NCBI GenBank assembly: GCA_030762935.1 | Contig: CM060895.1 | Span: forward strand, 73,949,001-74,013,000 | Source: Hymenopus coronatus | Lineage: Eukaryota > Arthropoda > Insecta > Mantodea > Hymenopodidae | Direction of reading: 5' to 3' | DNA length: 64,000 nucleotides | Part shown: piece by piece, positions 10,830 to 21,952 of the stretch | Position numbering within the stretch: position 1 is the first letter of the stretch | Layout: every line of letters begins with the position of its first letter | Made by a program: the position numbers and the translations under genes | Notes under the pieces: model-generated | Databases searched by the model: none | The model's input: only the letters and a program-made list of their open reading frames with translations | What the model was told of the DNA's origin: nothing

Positions 10830-11025
10830 AGAGTCAGACTGAAACCGGGATTTGAACCACGGATCTCCCTGTCTCTAACCAGTGAGCTACTATGGCAACA
10901 TACCGGCTAGAGACCAGAAGACCCGTGGTTGAAATCCCGGCTATGGTGTTGAATTTTTTTAGTCTGACTCTACATAGCTCCTGTGCTACACACGGTTTGA
11001 GTGAAAAAACAATTAAATTAGCACT
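10830..11025. repeat. Fold-back of tRNA-like SINE S6
   Basis: AGAGTCAGACT at 10830-10840 and its exact reverse complement AGTCTGACTCT at 10961-10971 bound a 142-bp fold-back. Inside, a minus-sense tRNA-like half (CCGGGATTTGAACCACGGATC) faces a plus-sense half (CCGTGGTTGAAATCCCGGCT). The plus half continues into ACACACGGTTTGAGTGAAAA, the body shared with the next S6 copy. Confidence 0.7.
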
Positions 11026-11191
11026 AATTGACTTAATAGTTGGCTAAACTATGAGGCTCTGGACTTAAAGTACTTAGACAGTGCAAGTCGCCATTGGGGT
11101 ATGTCCTCTAAAAAAACAACAACAACAAATAATTCTAGATCATCTTGTGGTTTACCGGGAAACATGCAGTTGAGAAATGTAATACCGTACC

Positions 11192-11335
11192 GGCATTTTG
11201 CTATGATAGCTCAGTGGTTAGAGCTACCGGCTAGAGACCAGGAGATCCGTGGTTCAAATCCCGGCTATGGCGTTGGGTTTTATATCCAATTCCTATCCTA
11301 CGCACGGTTTGTATGAAAAAGCAATTAAATGAACA
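11192..11335 (+). repeat. tRNA-like SINE, family S6
   Basis: GCTATGATAGCTCAGTGG followed by GTGGTTCAAATCCCGGCTATG looks like a tRNA body: GCTATGA and CTATGGC can pair with wobble, a GCTC/GAGC D stem is present, and GGTTCAAATCC is a B box. The downstream body GCACGGTTTGTATGAAAAAG matches the fold-back copy, so I call it a SINE and not a functional tRNA gene. Confidence 0.6.
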
Positions 11336-11931
11336 CAAAGTGAGTTGTTTAACATGTTTAAAGTTACATGCAGTTCACAAGCTTCTTTCCGTGGTATTGG
11401 GAATTATGATCGTCTTCGAGGAAAAAGAACCAAAGAATGAGATTGGCGGTGAACCCAAACTCGTCAAAGATCTGCAATGCAATTTGTTGCGGTCTTGCAA
11501 ATTCTGACAGGACATTTCGTCCGCCCTACAAGGTTCAAGCTGCATGCTAGTTAAAATCATAAGAAAAGGCCTTTTACCTTACTTTTGTGGGAGTTTTAGT
11601 TGTTATTTGTCAAGAAAATTATGTGTTATGGCAAACGAGGCACATTTTCGTCGGCAATTCCGATATTGGAGCCACTGACATCCTGCAGCATTATATGAAC
11701 ATCCGTTACATTATCTGTAATGTCCCCCACCCCATCAGGCTCTACAGTCATTTAAATATCGAACAATGTACCTGCTTCCTAGCATACTATTTTATGAAAG
11801 AGCACTTTTCTCAAGACTACATTTTCATACTTTCAAAATGTTCCACGCGTCTCAATTTTTGTTTCACATACAACTAACATTTCCCTGAATGTGCAGAGCA
11901 CCAATAGTAATATATCAAAAGTATTTTTATG
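11336..11931. other. Unassigned spacer
   Basis: Frames of 60-96 codons exist on both strands but show no recognisable domain, splice context or coding-like composition. Confidence 0.4.
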
Positions 11932-12641
11932 AAAAATCTGGTGTGTTCCATTCACATGACTTCCTCTACCTCTCTGCAACACATTATTGTTAACAAGCTT
12001 ATGCTTCCATTTACTTCATGCTAATCGAGAAAAAAATTAGCACAAATAGTCTTATTACTTGCTTCCTTGTAAGCAGAAGGGAAACAAGGGAGTACTGTAG
12101 GCTACAGTAATAATCAAAAGCTGGTTGCTATGTGATTGAAGTTTCTTTGTTTGTATGAGAAAAGTATAAGTTTTTCATAGTTGAAAACAAAAACAAGCAA
12201 TATGTCAAAAACGATCAACTCCACCAAAAAATGTATAGTAGATAAATTGTGCGTTTTAAGGCGCTCTACATTTTTTATATTTTAAGTTTTTCTCAATCTC
12301 TTACGATTTAGCAGTTATGCAAAAATCCATAAAATTCATCCAAAATAAAGCAGTCTTCAGAAGCTATTCCCAGAAAATTCAAAATATACATTTTATTTGT
12401 CGTGTAAATATCTTTAATATACGAAATTTTAATCAAAATCTTTAGAGCCATTTTTGAGAAAATCGAAATTTTCGAAAAAAGTTCCATGTAAAGGGTAGTT
12501 TGGGGTGGGGGGATTTTTCTCAAAATCTTCGTGTCGCATCCCTGGAAGATACTAAACTTAAATACCAAGTTTGGTATTTTACCGACTTTTCGTTTTTGAG
12601 TTATCGTGTTCACAGACACACGGACACAGGCACACTGACAC

Positions 12642-12696
<55 letters not shown>

Positions 12697-12838
12697 GACT
12701 TTTTTGTGAAAATGCTTTTTTTGGATATAGGGGACCCTAAAACATATATTTCCGGTGAAATCTAGGTTTCGAATTTTTGGGTGGAGTGCAATACCTTCTC
12801 TATGCACTATGTACATAGTACGTATAGAGAAAGTAAAA
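11932..12838 (-). repeat. R900 copy, full length
   Basis: About 907 bp and intact from tail (AAATCTGGTGTGTTCCATTC) to palindrome (ACTATGTACATAGT at 12806-12819, flanked by CTTCTCTATGC and CGTATAGAGAAAG). Landmark 3 has expanded to a CA microsatellite (about 12645-12690). In element sense it carries the longest version of the recurring frame, 127 codons (12691 to 12308), including NTITQKRKVGKIPNLVFKF. Confidence 0.9.
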
Positions 12839-13776
12839 AATGATTAATTTTAGACATTAAAATTTCTTATCTTTTAAAATGGTATCAATTTAGTACTCAA
12901 AGTTAGTGAAATATCAGCAGTAAAGCTTTTGCGTATGATCCAAAGCTTCAATTAAAAAATATCAACAAATTTACCCAAATGTTGAGGCGCATGAAACATT
13001 TGGACTATGGAATCAATATATTTACGTGATATAATTTTTGAAGAAATTTATAACCTGCAATGTAGGTATTTATTCATTTGAATGACGTTTGGTATTCATA
13101 TTAGCAAAGCAACAATGCATTATAGGAACATTTTCATAAAATCTATGCAAAAAATGTACACATTTGAAATTTCACTCCCAATGTCTCTTAAGTTTTTGAA
13201 AATCAAAAACGTCCCCACTGCGTGACAATTAATTACTACCACACTGTTACCAATTTTTGTTATGCTTCCTGATAAAACACTTCTTATTTTAACAAATAAA
13301 GCAGATATTATTAGAAACTTTCTGCTACATTTCTCTTGAGTACTGAACCAAGCCCATAGTTGACTGACTGACAGACAATACACCTCCTGATGCAACTAAG
13401 AGGTCCCTTTACGCAAAGCAAAACATCCGGAGCACATGCTGTACACGTAACACTGGAGTATGCCCACATGAGCGAGGCCAAAGGGTGCTTTGTGTGTTGG
13501 TTGGGGGCCGGACAGATGGCATCATCCACATCATTGTTGGTCAAGGAGCATCTCGGAACAGCTGTGTGTGTCTAGATGTTGCATCCAGGTGAATTCCCTA
13601 CACCCGCTGGATCATTTGCGCTCTGCATCTGCAGTTAATCCAACATAAGCTTAACTTCTTGATGTTTCTTGGACTACGGACGTCCTGAGCAGCGAAGCAC
13701 GCTTGTAAATCTCAGTAACAACAAAATATCAGCCACCACTTGCACATTTTTATCTTCACTACTTAGAACATGGGAA
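12839..13776. other. Unassigned sequence
   Basis: Mostly AT-rich. The part at 13390-13575 is richer in G+C and open on + (MQLRGPFTQSKTSGAHAVHV), but no splice signals or family match could be seen. Confidence 0.35.
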
Positions 13777-13908
13777 GAGAATGTATTGCACTCCATCCAA
13801 AAATTCGATACCGAAAGTGTAAATACACGTTTTAAGGTCCTTTATGTAGTAATTAAAAGCCTTTTTAGAAAGAGGTCCTTGTATATGTATGTATGTAATG
13901 TATGTATC

Positions 13909-13942
<34 letters not shown>

Positions 13943-14149
13943 TGTATGCATGCATGTGTGTGCGTGTGTAAGTCTGTGGGCACGATAACTCGAAAACGAA
14001 AAGAAGTTTAATATCTTCCAAGGATGCGACCCGAAGATTTTCAGAAAATTCCCCCCACCCTAAAGTACTCTTCACATGGAAAAATGTCGAAAATTTCTCT
14101 AAAATTACTCTAACGATTAAAATACCATGTATTAAACCTATTTCGTTTC

Positions 14150-14517
14150 GTAATCGGCTTACCCTCCCCGTATTTGAAGGACTGACACCCGCCTAGGACT
14201 TAAAAACCAATGCCTAGAGGTCAGAAGTCTGGGGGAAGTCGGGAAGACAATGGCACGAAACCACAGAATGGAGAACCTGTTTCGAGGTGTCGGCTTGAAC
14301 ATGAAGGAGTGGGTGGTATGACATGTAAGCGAAATTGATGATAGGAAAGGTGAAGATAGAGCAATTGGTGGATGAGTGGCGGGGGAAACCGAAGGACCCG
14401 GAGAAAACCCGCCCAGACGCCGCTTCGTCCACCACAAATCCCATATGCGGGCGCTCGGGATCGAACCCTGGCCGCCTAGATGGGAGGTGAGTGATCTAAC
14501 CACTGAATCACGGCGCC
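14150..14517 (-). repeat. SINE family S2 inserted in R900
   Basis: Minus-sense S2: starts TTTCGTTTCGTAATCGGCTT, contains GGGGGAAACCGAAGGACCCG and CGGGATCGAACCCTGGCCGC, and ends GAATCACGGCGCCACG. It interrupts R900 between landmarks 6 and 7. The flanks TTAAACCTATTT and TTAAACATATTT look like a 12-bp target duplication with one change. Confidence 0.85.
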
Positions 14518-14694
14518 ACGTTTAAACATATTTGCATGACAAATAAAATTCATGTATTGAATTTTCTGGGAATAGGCTCTGAAGACCTCTTCATTCTGAA
14601 TGACTTTTGCATAACTGGTAAACCGTAAGAGATAGACAAAAACTTACTGGGGGGATGGAAATGGAGTTATGTATATTTTAACTGCTGTGGTTCT

Positions 14695-14900
14695 CATTCT
14701 ATACTGAGCGTGAAAGACCACTTAATTTTGCTCAGAGGCCTCTTTATCAAGCTTGAGGTTCTTTTACGTGCCATAAATCTACGACACGGGACCAACAGCT
14801 TTACTTCCCATCCGAAGGAAGCCATGCTAAGGATTTTTACGCTTGAAAAAATCCATCGTCCTCCGCCGGGTTTGAACCCGCACTGGAGTGGGGGGATACA
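14695..14900 (-). repeat. SINE family S3 fragment inserted in R900
   Basis: CTCAGAGGCCTCTTTATCAA, GTGCCATAAATCTACGACAC, GAAGGAAGCCATGCTAAGGA and CGCCGGGTTTGAACCCGCAC match the S3 copies at 8725 and 47575. The tRNA-like head is cut just past the B box. Confidence 0.75.
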
Positions 14901-15255
14901 CAGTTTAGATTATGTGATATTCATTTTTTCGTGGAGTTTACCTTTACGAGATATATCTACCTTGTTATTGGTTTCAGTTTTCAAATAGTTGAATTTCCCC
15001 TTCAGCATAAGTGAATTTGTCAACTCCTAGCCATGCAAAGCAACGAATTTCAATCACAGAGCAACTAGCTATTAAAAGATTTGACAATCACTTTAGCCTA
15101 ACATTATTTCCCTTCTACTTACAAGGAAGCAAGTAATAAGATTGTTTCTGCTAATGTTTATCTCATTAGCATGAAGTAGATAAAAGAATAAACTTTTTAG
15201 CATTAATTTGTCATGGAGTTATAGAGAAAGTCAGGTAAATAAAAACATAAGATTC

Positions 15256-16154
15256 TTACTCTAATAAAGTATCAATATAAGTATCTAATATATCTGTTTG
15301 ACAAATGTGAGTGTGTAGCGCAACTTTAGAAAAATTGCATGTTTTCGCTAATTAAAGTCATTAATTACATTTTCTGATAACTGTTTGAGCTAGAGATTTG
15401 AGCTTTTGCACAGTCATTTATTTATTTGCTTATGTTAAGTAAGCTAAATTTGAAGAAAATAGATTTTAAAGTTAAAAAAAAAGCTAGAAATTCTACCCCA
15501 GTGTACCTTAAAGAATAAGAATGGGAACGTTTTTTTTTTTAAAATCTTGAAAGTATATAGCTATGCATTCTAGAAATATCACTCCATTGTTATAAGCTTC
15601 ATACAAAACAGAACGCTATGCGAACATTTTTATATATAGGATGTGGAATTTGATATTCTTGAGTGCACCGAAAGCTGTAGAAATCGTGCAATTTCTGCAC
15701 GAGCAAGTGGGGGAGAAGAGGACGTGGGCGTTGCTCTTTTTCTTTCTTTTTTTTTTTTTTTTTTTTTCCTTTCAACTTTTTTCTCTCTTTTACTCATCTT
15801 ACCAGTTCATTCAGTCCATTTTGAGCAGATCCAATTTACAAACAGGATATCCGGCAGTTGCGCTTCTTTTCTTTCACTATACTAATAAAAAAGTGAATAA
15901 CACAGCTATTGCGAAAAGACGATTCTCTTTTCGCTGCTGATATTATTAGCATGTTTACGTTGTTTTTCCTGTGGTTAAAAACATGAAACGGTCGCGTTGG
16001 TGTTTCGTTTTGTGCCTTATCGTACTGCAGTAAACTAATAAAGACTGAGATAGCTTTTGTTTGTGTAAAGTTTTTGTGTGAAAATTATGTAACACAAATG
16101 TGTTAGGTAGGTGAAATTACCTCGAAATAATACAATGTTTTAATACATATTATA
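15256..16154. other. Unassigned AT-rich stretch with a T-rich tract
   Basis: Includes an almost pure pyrimidine run at about 15736-15790. No gene, promoter pair or repeat match was recognised. Confidence 0.4.
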
Positions 16155-16812
16155 CTTAAACCATTCTTACAAAGGTGCAGTGTTCTCTCAACTTCATGTT
16201 AATCAAGATAAACATAAGTGGTAGTGGTTTTATCACTTATATCCTTTTCACTAGAAGGGAAATAAGGAAATATACTTAGCTAAGCGATGCAAAATTGGTC
16301 ACTATTTGATGAAATTAAATTTCCCTTCCCTTGGTAAGCCCAGGATGAAAAAAGAGAATAATTGCTTTCCATTTGAAAAAAAGTCTAAGCATTGGATATT
16401 TTAATACCAATAACAAGGGATATTTCGGAAATGGTTAACTCCAAAAAATATCTAAATTACATAAATTGTGTGTTTTAACGAGGTGTATATATTTTGTGAA
16501 TTAAGGTTTTGTTTATCTCTTACGGTTTACAAATTATCTACGCAAGATCTCCAGAATGAAGAGGGCTTCAGAAGCTATTCTATAAAATTGAAGATATACG
16601 TTTTATTTGCTATGTAATTATCTTTAATCAACATTGTTAAGTTATTTTTGAAAAAATCGAACATTTCGAAAAATGATCATTTAAAGATTATTTGTGAGAT
16701 GATTTTCGTGAAACCTTCACATCCACCTTGGAATATACGTATCAAGCTTGGAATCTACTTAATCGACTTTTCATTTTTGAGTTATGCGGTTCATAGGCAC
16801 ATACGTGGAACA
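16155..16812 (-). repeat. R900 copy, old and diverged
   Basis: Minus-sense order is kept (ACTAGAAGGGAAATAAGGAA, ACCAATAACAAGGGATAT, TCTCTTACGGTTTACAAATT, TTTTGAGTTATGCGGTTCAT), but identity to the other copies is visibly lower. It ends at landmark 3 without the palindrome module. Confidence 0.7.
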
Positions 16813-16841
16813 CTATTTATTATTCGAGCCTTATAATAAAA

Positions 16842-17580
16842 AATCTGATGTGCACCATTCACACGACTTTCTCTATATCCCTGTAGCAAATAAATCTTAA
16901 AAAGTTTATACTTCTATTTACAAGTTCCTATATGAGCAAAGTATAAGTTTTTCATAGCATAAACCAAAAATAAGAAATATCTCAAAAACGAGGAACTCAC
17001 GAAAAAAATGTATATAACATAAATTATGTGTTTTAACGTGCTCTACATTTTTTGTGTAGTAAGTTTTTGTCCATTTCTTACGGTTTAGCAGTTATTTAAA
17101 ATTCAGTAAAATTCATCCAGAATAAACTACTCTTCAGAGGCTATTCCCAAAAAAATTCAAGATATACATTTTATTTGTCAGGTAAATATCTTTAATATAC
17201 GAAATTTTAATCAAAATCGTTAGAGCCATTTTTGAGAAAATCAAAATTTTTTAAAAAAATTCCATGTAAAGGGTAGTTGGGGGTGGGGGATTTTTCTCAA
17301 AATCTTCGTGTCGTATCCCTGGAAGATACTAAACTTAAATTCCAAGTTTGGTATTTTACCGACTTTTCGTTTTTGAGTTATCCTGTTCACAGACACACGG
17401 ACACACTGACACACGGACACACGGACAGACACACACGGACCTTTTTGTGAAAATGCTTTTTTTGGATATTGGGGACCCTAAAACATATATTTCCGGTGAA
17501 ATCTCGGTATCGAATTTTTGGGCGGAGTGCAATACCTTCTCTATACACTATTTACATAGTGCGTATAGAGAAAGTAAAAC
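16842..17580 (-). repeat. R900 copy adjoining the mariner
   Basis: Starts with the tail (AAAATCTGATGTGCACCATT), has a deletion between landmarks 11 and 10, then runs intact to GCGTATAGAGAAAGTAAAAC. Landmark 3 shows ACACGGACACACTGACACAC. It forms a head-to-tail arrangement with the copy before it. Confidence 0.85.
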
Positions 17581-17589
17581 AGTAAATTT

Positions 17590-18600
17590 TCATCGATTTT
17601 TTTTCTCAAAATATTCTCCTTTATGATTAAAACCGTTTTGCATACGTTCGGACCATTTGTCATAGCATTTTTGTCAATCTGCTTGAGACACCTCCAAAAT
17701 ATGGTTTTTGAACGCATCAACAGCCTCTTCTGCGGACAAAAATCGTTGTCCAACCATTTTATTCTTGATGTTCGGGAATAAAATAGCCATTGGTTGCCAA
17801 ATAAGGTCTGTACAGCGCATGAGTCATCCATTCGGTTCTCTGAGTGCTCAAATAGGCGGTTGTTAGAAGAGATATGTGAGCGCTCACGTTGTTTTGATGA
17901 ACGATTCGATGGCACTTGTTTGTTTTCCTTATTTCATCGAAGACTTCTGGCAAACAAATAGCTGTGTACCATTCAGAATTGATCATTTTAGTCTCTGACC
18001 AGTTTTTTCTGAAAAAAGCAGGAAGCCATTTATTTGAAAATGCTTCGAGTGCGAACAACTTTTGTTGAATTTGGTTCATCTTGAAACACCCCTACAGTCG
18101 ATTGCAATTTATGATCCGGCTCATATGCATGGATCCATGATTTCTCACCTGTTACAATCTTATATTCGTATTTTGAAAACCTACCATTGTATTTCTTGAA
18201 CATTTGTGCACTAATTGACACGAGCATCCTTTTGAGATTATGTCAGGTTATGTAGGATCCAAACGAAGCAAACCCTTTTCACGGCTAAATGATCATATAA
18301 CATCTTATATATACTGGTGAAACTAATGCCTAGGCTTACCTCTAACTCACAGTATGTGGCATGACGATCTTGCTCTATCAGGTTTTGTACAGCATCAATG
18401 TTTTCTGGAAAAACAACTGATTTTGGACGACATTCACGAATTTCGTCAGTGAGCGAACGGCGGCCACGATTAAGCTCGTTGTACCAGAGTTTCACAGTGG
18501 GAAAGGATGGAGTTTCTTCTCCAAATGTAGTAGTATTATCAGTGCATTCTAGTCTTGATAATCCACGTTCGATAATCATAATAAATCATCATACGAATAT
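17590..18600 (-). pseudogene. Dead DD34D-type mariner transposase
   Basis: Minus-strand fragments in several frames cover most of a mariner transposase of the widespread insect type. The N-terminal part (18579-18238) has VKLWYNELNRGRRSLTDE and an HTH-like segment ending FVWILHNLT. Then GEKSWIHAYEP, SEWYTAICLPEVFDEIRKTN and NNVSAHISLLTTAYLSTQ. In this family the three catalytic Asp normally lie in TGDES, HHDN and PND; here they read TGEKS, HQNN and TNG, so all three are lost. There are also stops and frameshifts. Confidence 0.9.
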
Positions 18601-18635
18601 TTTCATAAGTTAATTCCATCTTTTCTCTGAGACAC

Positions 18636-18899
18636 AATTGAGGGGGTCAGCGCAACAGTGGTCTAACCCAGAAAAAGATTTGCATCACACTAATAAAAAT
18701 TGTTAGGCATATCTCAACATTATGTTAACAGTACTCAATGTGTTGTTGTGTAATAATCTGGAAAAGTGTCAGTGAACAACCAATTCGATTAAAATTGGGT
18801 TTTCGTTATACTCAAAGAAACCAGATGTGTTTAACTGAGTTATGCTCCATTTCTTTTAAAAAGATTGGTTAGACCATTGTTCCAATGACCCCCTCAATT
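18636..18899. mobile_element. Small inverted-repeat element (MITE-like)
   Basis: AATTGAGGGGGTCA at 18636 and TGACCCCCTCAATT ending 18899 are exact reverse complements. The inverted repeat continues to about 34 bp with a few mismatches (..AACAGTGGTCTAACC / GGTTAGACCATTGTT..). The 264-bp interior has no coding capacity. No clear target duplication was found, so the superfamily is undecided. Confidence 0.65.
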
Positions 18900-19034
18900 T
18901 TAAAGTCACTGTAAATAACGCTCTATTGACAAAATACCTGAAGTAAGTTAAGGTTCAACAATGTCAAATTTTCCAATGAAAACACCAGAGGCACCTACAG
19001 CAATCACTGTTGATAAGGCTTAAAATATAAATAG

Positions 19035-19152
19035 TGGCGCACATACACACGTATAGATGTTTTTTCTGAAAATACTCTTTTTGGATTCAGATGACCTCAG
19101 GACATGTGATACCTGTATATTGAATTTTTGGGTGGAATGTAATACCTTCTGG
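19035..19152 (-). repeat. R900 start fragment
   Basis: Minus-sense landmarks 3-1: CACATACACACGTATAGATG, TTTTGGATTCAGATGACCTC, TTGAATTTTTGGGTGGAATG, ATACCTTCT. The terminal palindrome is missing. Confidence 0.65.
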
Positions 19153-19474
19153 GCCTAATATGTAGCATTATTCAACAATTCGCTTATGATATTATGCTTA
19201 GACTGCCTAAGTGCTATTTTATTTGCTTAAAATAAAATTAAAGGAAAACTAAATGTTTAGGAACTTATACCATATCTACACATTTTCCTAACATAGCGTA
19301 AAATGACGTTTAAAGAGTTTATTTCTCCCTTAATATCGGATTATACATGCATTGTTTCATAACCTACGTATAAACTCCTTTGCTAGCATCTGAAAACTAC
19401 TAACTTTGAACATACTATTTCTTTGTGTCAGTCTTTCTTTCTACATTATTTACCATCTTCCTATAATAGTAGAG

Positions 19475-19665
19475 GATGTACTGCATTTAACCCAAAATTA
19501 TATATTTCATTTCATCAGAAATACATGTTTTGAGACCCACGAATAAATAAAGCATCCGTATAAAACATGAGACGAGCCGAAAATTTTGCAAGAAAATCCT
19601 CCTATCCGTAATTACGTTTACATTTCACTTTGTTTTTTCTTTCTCAAATTCTTGCTTAAAATCCC
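19475..19665 (+). repeat. R900 start fragment, degraded
   Basis: GTAGAGGATGTACTGCATTT, TCATCAGAAATACATGTTTT and AGAAAATCCTCCTATCC follow landmarks 1-6 at low identity, with landmarks 3-4 largely deleted. Confidence 0.5.
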
Positions 19666-19748
19666 GTATGTTACGACTTTGCTTGACTAAGTGTAGCTAC
19701 AGCGAAATGTGTAATGTAACCAGTTCTAGAAGCCTTAAAGTGAATTGG

Positions 19749-19990
19749 TCGCCCTCCGTGGTATAATGGTTATTAATATCCAGGTTGCGGGTTCAGACCC
19801 AGAGGAGGGTGATGGAGTATTTTGGGCGTCAAAATCCTTATAATGGCTTCCTTCGGAAAGAAAGTAAGGCCGTATAATGTTTATTTCATGTAAATGAACC
19901 CCATGACTTGAAAGAAAAAGTCCCAGGTCCAAATCTCACTATTTTCACGTCCTCAAGTCGTGATTTCGTCCTATGGTGCAATCTATGGGC
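19749..19990 (+). repeat. tRNA-derived SINE related to S3
   Basis: The head GCCCTCCGTGGTATAATGGT is an A-box match and GGTTGCGGGTTCAGACCC a B-box match. The body has TTTTGGGCGTCAAAATCCTT and GGCTTCCTTCGGAAAGAAAG, the plus-sense equivalent of S3 sequence. No A-tail is obvious. Confidence 0.65.
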
Positions 19991-20159
19991 AATGAGTTGA
20001 TTTTTCATATGTGCACATTGTGGTGAATTCGCGAACCAGAAATTCTCTGATAAAGAAACCACCGTAAAAGGTGGCCCAACGTGTCTACATGGTTTGACGG
20101 AATAAACTATAAGAATTAACTTGACGTGACGAAAAACATAAGGTTTTTTAAAACTAGTT

Positions 20160-20795
20160 TATAGAAAAATCTAATGTGTTTCATTCATATGCCTTTTTCT
20201 ACATCTCTGTAACAAATTATTGCTAAAAAGCTTATTCTCCTGTCTACTTAATACTGATCAAAATAAACATTTGCAGAAGTAGTCTTATTGCTTGCTTCGT
20301 TGAAACCAAATGTTTTATAAGCTGGTTGAATTCGGGAGTCTACAAGTTCCCGCATGAGAAAAGTTTAAGTATCTTAAAACTGAAACCAATAACAAGGAAT
20401 ATCTCCACGAAAAAAATGTGTGTGACATAAATTGTGTGTTTAAAGAGATCTGCATTTTTTGTAAGTTTTTCTGTATCTCTTACGACTTACCAGTTATGCA
20501 AAAGTCATCCAAAATAAAGAGATTTTCAGAGGCTATTCCCAGAAAATTCGAGATATGTGTTTTATTTTTCACTTAAATATCTTTAATATATTATATTCTG
20601 ATAAAATCGTTAGAGCTATTTTTGAGAAGATGAAAATATTCAATTTTTTCTATTTAAATGGTAGTTTGTAGTGGGGGGATTTTTCTCACAATCTTCTTGA
20701 AGCATCCTTGGATGATACTAAACCTAAATACCAAGTTTGTTATTTTACTAAGTTTTCGTTTTTGGGTTATGGTATTCACCGTTACACATATCACG
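20160..20795 (-). repeat. R900 copy, first of a tandem pair
   Basis: Tail CTAATGTGTTTCATTCATAT through landmarks 11-4 (ACCAATAACAAGGAATATCT, TCTCTTACGACTTACCAGTT, TGATACTAAACCTAAATACC). It stops at landmark 3 (GGTATTCACCGTTACACATA), where the next copy begins inside its own landmark 11. Confidence 0.8.
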
Positions 20796-21452
20796 CAGTT
20801 CCTAGAAAGTAGATGGGGAATAAGGTAAAAGGCTAAAGCGAAAGTCAAATCTTTTAAAAACTGGTTGCTATGTGATAGCTTTTTTGTTGTTGACAATGCC
20901 GGAATTTCCCTATGAGAAAGAAAAACTCCACGGCGAATATGTATGTGACATAAATTGTGTGTTTTAACGGGATCTACAGTTTCGTGTAGTAAGTTTTTGT
21001 CTATCTCTTACGATTTACCATTATGCAAAATTCAGCAAAATGCATCCAGAATATAGAGGTCTTCAGCGGCTATTCCTATAAAATTCAAGATAGACATTTT
21101 ATTTAACATGTATAAATGTTTCATACACGGTACTTTCATCAAAATCATTACAGCCATTTTTGAGAAAATCAAAATGTTCAACACTTCCATGTAAAGAGAA
21201 GTTTGAGGTGGGTGGATATCGCTCAAAATCTTGGTATCACAAACCTAAATACCTAGTTTAGTATTTTACCTACATTTTTTCGTTTTTGAGTTATCGTGTT
21301 CATAGACACACATACACACAGATCTTTTTTCTAAAAATGTTTATTTTTTATTCAGGAGGTCTCAAACCATGTCGAATTTTTGGTTGGAATACAATACCTT
21401 CTCCACCTGCTATGTACGTTGTACTATACGTGCTAGACAAAGTAAAAAACGA
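20796..21452 (-). repeat. R900 copy, second of a tandem pair
   Basis: Begins at landmark 11 (GAAAGTAGATGGGGAATAAG) without its tail, then reads landmarks 10-1 to GCTAGACAAAGTAAAAAACG. The palindrome core is decayed (CTATGTACGTTGTACTATAC). Confidence 0.8.
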
Positions 21453-21699
21453 TAGTGGGCAGAGTAAGCTGTGTGTCAGATAGTCAGGAATCTCAAAAGT
21501 AAAACCTCTATCGAATTGAGGTACATGGAATTGGAGAGGTGACATTCAGGCCTCCAAGCTGAATAGTTTGGAAGCTAATGGCTAAGAATAGAAACACAGG
21601 AATGGTACAAACGGGTAAATAAAATGGTGTGACTGTTTCGCACAATGTTTTTAAAGATGCACCAGCTGTTGTTGCGGTTCAATGATACTTGGTGCGTCA

Positions 21700-21952
21700 C
21701 GTGCAGAAATGTGCCGCAACCAAACACCTTTGAATGGGATTGAAATCAGCTGCCCCCCCTCCCTTAGTGCAAACTGTAGGGTGTATTTCGTGGGCGTATG
21801 GAGGGGGATAGCCTCATATAAAGTATCGGCTCCATAGAGAGGGCCAAAACACTTTCAGCTGTTTTAACTAGTGTACTGTCATCAAAGCAACTAGTTTGGC
21901 TCGTGCGCGCGGCGCGGATCGCCATGTCAGCGAAATCGTCTTCTGCTGTTCT
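21700..21952 (+). promoter_or_regulatory. Candidate promoter and first coding exon
   Basis: A TATA-like box (TATAAAG, 21817-21823) lies about 107 bp upstream of an ATG (21924) in the locally GC-rich context CGCGGATCGCCATGTC. The short frame MSAKSSSAVL runs straight into the donor-like GTAAGT at 21953-21958. A palindromic CACGTG (E-box type) is upstream near 21698. This is the expected layout of a TATA-type first exon, but no downstream exon could be identified and no family recognised, so it may be chance. Confidence 0.3.

Larger units (their letters stand above)
13777..15255 (+). repeat. R900 copy carrying two nested SINEs
   Basis: R900 is collinear in three pieces: 13777-14149 (GTATTGCACTCCATCCAAAA to AATACCATGTATTAAACC), 14518-14648 (CATGACAAATAAAATTCATG to GATAGACAAAAACTTACT) and 14905-15255 (TTTTTTCGTGGAGTTTACC to TAGAGAAAGTCAGGTAAA). 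Removing the inserts restores the family order. Landmark 3 has become a TATG microsatellite (about 13882-13948). Confidence 0.85.

Noticed and set aside
11192..11265. Possible functional tRNA gene
   Set aside because: The cloverleaf has a wobble-rich acceptor stem and a poor anticodon stem, and the downstream body is shared with a second copy, so it is a SINE head.
13759..13983. Minus-strand frame with HTHTHACIHTYIHTYIHTY
   Set aside because: Pure translation of the TATG microsatellite.
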